NCBI GenBank assembly: GCA_002471805.1
Contig: DKQR01000094.1
Location: forward strand, 1 to 11,616
Direction of reading: 5' to 3'
Length of the DNA: 11,616 nucleotides
Origin: Fidelibacterota bacterium UBA7303
Lineage (GTDB): Bacteria; Fidelibacterota; Marinisomatia; Marinisomatales; UBA1611
Part shown: piece by piece, positions 8,522 through 11,616 of the stretch
How the letters are laid out: each line of letters opens with the position of its first letter
Position numbering within the stretch: position 1 is the first letter of the stretch
Notes under the pieces: generated by a model
Seen by the model: the letters and a program-made list of their open reading frames with translations, nothing else
What the model was told of the DNA's origin: nothing
Database searches by the model: none
Program-made: the position numbers and the translations under genes

Positions 8522-11500
8522 TTAATCAAGTTCTACATCAATGCAAAGACCTTGTAGCTCTTTAATCATCACATTGAAAGATTCTGGTGCCGAAAATTCC
8601 GGCATTTGTTCGCCTCGGACGATGGAGTTATATACCTTGGAACGCCCTTCCACATCATCAGATTTCACGGTCAACAACTCATGAAGGGTGTGAGCTGCAC
8701 CATAGGCCTGCAAGGCCCATACTTCCATTTCACCAAGGCGCTGGCCTCCAAACTGTGCCTTCCCACCCAGCGGTTGCTGCGTAATAAGGGAATAAGGACC
8801 TGTGGACCGGGCGTGCATTTTGTCATCCACCATGTGGCTCAGTTTCATTAAATAAATATTTCCCACTGAAATTGGATTGTCAAAATATTCCCCCGTCAGA
8901 CCATTGATAAGGCGGGTTTTCCCAGTGATAGGAAGCCCGGCATTTTTCATTTCTTGCTCAACTTCTTTTGGAGATGCTCCATCAAAAACAGGCGTAGCAA
9001 ATTTTTGGCCTGTTATTTCTCCAACCCAGCCGAGCATTGTTTCATACAGTTGTCCTAAGTTCATGCGGGATGGGACACCCAAAGGATTCAGTACAACATC
9101 AACTGGTTTACCATCTTCAGTGAACGGCATATCCTCTTCCGGAACAATTGTGGCTACAATACCCTTGTTGCCATGACGTCCTGATAATTTGTCACCCACA
9201 GAAACTTTTCTCTTTTGAGCCACAAACACTTTCGCCAATTTCAATATTCCCGGTTGGAGTTCATCCCCGATTCTTAATTTAAAAATATTGCGATCTAACT
9301 GGGTCTCAATACGAGCCCATTCCTCACGAAACGATCGCCAGGTTATTTTTAATTTCCCCCATACTCGTTTGTCCTCAACCCAAGCCTGGTCCTGGGAGAA
9401 TCTTTCCATATCGAAACTGTACAAACGTTTCAGTGTTAAACGAGTGGACTTTTTAATCAGTGTTTTTCCAGTAGAGAGTTCTCTAATACCATTTGAGATC
9501 TGGTCTTTTAAAAGAGCAATTAATTTTTCATCACGGGATTCTTTTAATCGTTTTTTAGAGTTTGCCGCCTCCTTCTGGAACTCTAGGATCTGTGCCCGTT
9601 CTTCCCTTTTTGTCCTTTTAGCCTGCTTTTCAAAAAGCTGGGTCTTGATCACAACACCTTTAATACCAGGTTCCGCACGCTTAGAAGCGTCTTTTACCTC
9701 TCCTGCTTTTTCACCAAAGATTGCCCGCAATAATTTCTCTTCTGGCGTGGGATCGGTTTCACCTTTTGGCGTAACTTTGCCAATTAAAATGTTGCCTTCT
9801 TTGACCCGTGCACCGGCACGGATAATACCATCCTTGTTCAGTTCTTTCGTTGCTTCCTCGCTGACATTGGGTATTTCAGGTGTTAGTTCCTCCTGGCCAC
9901 GTTTCGTATCGCGAACTTCAAGTTCGATCTCATGACAGTGTACTGATGTGAATATGTCTTCTTTTACCAAGCGGTCACTAATAGCAATGGCATCTTCAAA
10001 GTTGTAACCCCGCCACGGCATGAATGCAACGCGTATATTTGCACCTAATGCTAACTCTCCTTGGTTTGTCGATGCTCCGTCGGCAATAACATCCCCTGCG
10101 GCGATAAATTGGCCTTCCTTTACAAGAGGACGCTGATTATGTACTGTATTTTGATTTGTGCGATGAAATTTCTTTAATTCGATTTCAAGAACGTCTTCCC
10201 CTTCAAAAAGAATAAGGCTATTTTGGACATCCTTCCGCTTGATGCAGATCCTTTCTGAATCGACATAGGTTACAGTTCCATCCACAGGAGAGACAACACA
10301 AGACCTGGAATCAATGGCTACCTGCTTTTCAATGCCTGTGCCGACAATGGGGGTTTGAGGCGATATCAGGGGTACTGCCTGGCGCTGCATGTTTGACCCC
10401 ATGAGAGCTCTATTGGCATCATCATGCTCGAGGAATGGAATCAAAGCGGCAGCGACACTTAAAATCTGATTGGGGGAAACTTCAATATAATCCACATCAT
10501 CAGGCCCAACGATAGGGAAATCTCCTTTGACCCGAGCCCGAATCCGGTCTTCTATAATTTTTCCTGATTTATCAATTTGGGTACTGGCTTGGGCCACCAA
10601 AACCCTGTCTTCATCATCAGCACTTAGGTATTCAATATTATCTGACACATAAGAGCCCTTGCCGTTATTCTTTTTGAGACGCCGGTAAGGCGATTCAATA
10701 AATCCATGATCATTGACCTCTGCAAACATGGCCAAACTTGATATTAAGCCAATATTGGGTCCTTCAGGGGTCTCAATTGGGCATAAGCGGCCATAATGAG
10801 TATAATGCACATCGCGAACTTCGAACCCGGCTCGTTCCCGCGTTAGACCGCCGGGACCCAGGGCAGAAATTCTTCTTTTGTGGGTAATTTCAGCCAGTGG
10901 ATTGGTTTGATCACCGAACTGCGACAACTGTGATGTCCCAAAAAACGTATTAATGACCGTGGTGACCACCCGTGAATTGATTAAATCCTGTGGCGTAATA
11001 CTTTCTGATTCACGCAGATTCATCCTTTCATGGATCGTACGTATCATTCTACTCAGGGCAATGCTGAATTGATTGGTCAATTGCTCGCCGATAGTTTTGA
11101 CACGGCGGTTTCCCAAATGGTCTATGTCATCCACACCCCGTTCACCTTTTCTCATTTCGATGAGAAAGCTGATAACTTGGATAATATCATCCATAGTAAG
11201 AACCGTATCATCCACTGGTACATCCAGATTGAATTGCTGGTTAAGTCTATAGCGGCCCACCTGTCCCAGGTCATATTTCTTGGGGCTGAAAAAGATTCTT
11301 TCGATAAATTTCTGAGCGGTCTCTAGGTTGGGCGGCTCACTGGTCCTTAAGAGTTGATAAACCACTTCCAACGCTTCTTCTGTACTTCGGGTTGGATCTT
11401 TTTCTATTGTATTGAGGAGCAGCATAGATGAAAAACTTTTATTGCCGTCGACAACTTTAATCTCTTTGACGCCGGCTTCCTTCAATGTATCCGCTACTTC

Positions 11501-11616
11501 ACTTGTCAGATCCTTACCGCCTTCCACAAAAATTTCACCTGTATTTATATCTACAACATCCTCGATGATAGTGGCACCAATAAATTTACCTAGGTTATCT
11601 TTTCCAGGACTAAGGG
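8522..11616 (-). CDS. rpoB: DNA-directed RNA polymerase subunit beta, 5' end beyond the window
   Basis: Beta builds the other half of the RNA polymerase cleft and carries the rifampicin pocket. The last 1030 codons and the TAA stop are visible; the open frame runs off the window at 11616, so the N-terminus is missing. The first readable residues are LSPGKDNLGKFIGATIIEDV. Landmarks in order: LGNRRVKTIGEQLTNQF; the rifampicin region TSQLSQFGDQTNP...ISALG (10856-10936); RLCPIETPEGPNIGL; the active-site block WRGYNFEDAI (about 9985-10020); a charged, helix-rich insertion (about 9280-9632); GRHGNKG (9161-9181); and the C-terminal PESFNVMIKELQ. The positions matching E. coli Asp516, His526 and Ser531 are Asp, His and Ser, so common rifampicin-resistance changes are absent, while the Met515 position is Gly. 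rpoC follows after 17 bases. Confidence 0.99.
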   Translation of the reverse strand, partial: LSPGKDNLGKFIGATIIEDVVDINTGEIFVEGGKDLTSEVADTLKEAGVKEIKVVDGNKSFSSMLLLNTIEKDPTRSTEEALEVVYQLLRTSEPPNLETAQKFIERIFFSPKKYDLGQVGRYRLNQQFNLDVPVDDTVLTMDDIIQVISFLIEMRKGERGVDDIDHLGNRRVKTIGEQLTNQFSIALSRMIRTIHERMNLRESESITPQDLINSRVVTTVINTFFGTSQLSQFGDQTNPLAEITHKRRISALGPGGLTRERAGFEVRDVHYTHYGRLCPIETPEGPNIGLISSLAMFAEVNDHGFIESPYRRLKKNNGKGSYVSDNIEYLSADDEDRVLVAQASTQIDKSGKIIEDRIRARVKGDFPIVGPDDVDYIEVSPNQILSVAAALIPFLEHDDANRALMGSNMQRQAVPLISPQTPIVGTGIEKQVAIDSRSCVVSPVDGTVTYVDSERICIKRKDVQNSLILFEGEDVLEIELKKFHRTNQNTVHNQRPLVKEGQFIAAGDVIADGASTNQGELALGANIRVAFMPWRGYNFEDAIAISDRLVKEDIFTSVHCHEIELEVRDTKRGQEELTPEIPNVSEEATKELNKDGIIRAGARVKEGNILIGKVTPKGETDPTPEEKLLRAIFGEKAGEVKDASKRAEPGIKGVVIKTQLFEKQAKRTKREERAQILEFQKEAANSKKRLKESRDEKLIALLKDQISNGIRELSTGKTLIKKSTRLTLKRLYSFDMERFSQDQAWVEDKRVWGKLKITWRSFREEWARIETQLDRNIFKLRIGDELQPGILKLAKVFVAQKRKVSVGDKLSGRHGNKGIVATIVPEEDMPFTEDGKPVDVVLNPLGVPSRMNLGQLYETMLGWVGEITGQKFATPVFDGASPKEVEQEMKNAGLPITGKTRLINGLTGEYFDNPISVGNIYLMKLSHMVDDKMHARSTGPYSLITQQPLGGKAQFGGQRLGEMEVWALQAYGAAHTLHELLTVKSDDVEGRSKVYNSIVRGEQMPEFSAPESFNVMIKELQGLCIDVELD

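Noticed and set aside
9288..9935. 215-codon plus-strand frame
   Set aside because: It is antisense to rpoB, including its Lys/Glu-rich insertion, whose biased codons keep the opposite strand open; no supported product.
8522..11527. GTG at 11525-11527 as the start of rpoB
   Set aside because: The frame remains open to the window edge and encodes a conserved-looking upstream sequence (GKFIGATIIEDVVDINTGEIF), so the GTG is an internal valine codon.
1..11616. Search for mobile elements, CRISPR arrays, tRNA genes or an embedded accessory system
   Set aside because: More than 98% of the window is intact conserved coding sequence on one strand. No direct or inverted repeat series, transposase, integrase or tRNA-like fold was seen.

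Overview
The window is one continuous run of six housekeeping genes, all on the minus strand and read from high to low coordinate: rpoB (5' end beyond the window), rpoC, rpsL, rpsG, fusA and tuf (ends at the window's left edge). Together they join the 'rif' RNA polymerase genes (beta and beta' subunits) to the 'str' translation genes (ribosomal proteins S12 and S7, EF-G, EF-Tu). All frames are intact and the motifs checked are present. I see no mobile element, CRISPR array, tRNA, rRNA, accessory gene or strong terminator.

Organism: a bacterium of moderate, somewhat AT-leaning composition. RpoB and RpoC wording (for example HYTHYGRLCPIE in RpoB and the N-terminal CHCGKY zinc site in RpoC) resembles the Bacteroidetes/FCB side of the tree. 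Bacteroidetes usually keep tuf away from fusA, however, and the L7Ae-like gene that Firmicutes carry between rpoC and rpsL is absent. A non-Bacteroidetes FCB lineage such as Marinimicrobia (SAR406) would fit. This is inference, not a database result.

Layout from right to left: rpoB (11616-8522), 17-base gap, rpoC (8504-4257), 82-base gap, rpsL (4174-3800), 9-base gap, rpsG (3790-3326), 20-base gap, fusA (3305-1215), 24-base gap, tuf (1190-1). The only gap large enough for control signals is rpoC-rpsL. It holds a plausible sigma70-type promoter and a possible 17-codon leader ORF. Gaps elsewhere suggest one transcript with translational coupling.

How the genes work together: rpoB and rpoC make the catalytic core of RNA polymerase. 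rpsL and rpsG make two 30S proteins, at the decoding centre and the head. fusA and tuf make the two GTPases that drive translocation and aminoacyl-tRNA delivery. Co-transcription ties polymerase supply to translation capacity.

The points worth a second look are modest: TTG start codons for both rpoC and fusA, an rpsG ribosome-binding site built into the rpsL stop codon with no room for the E. coli S7 repressor site, the rpoC-rpsL gap, and a glycine in the rifampicin pocket of RpoB. I found no evidence of a previously undescribed system.
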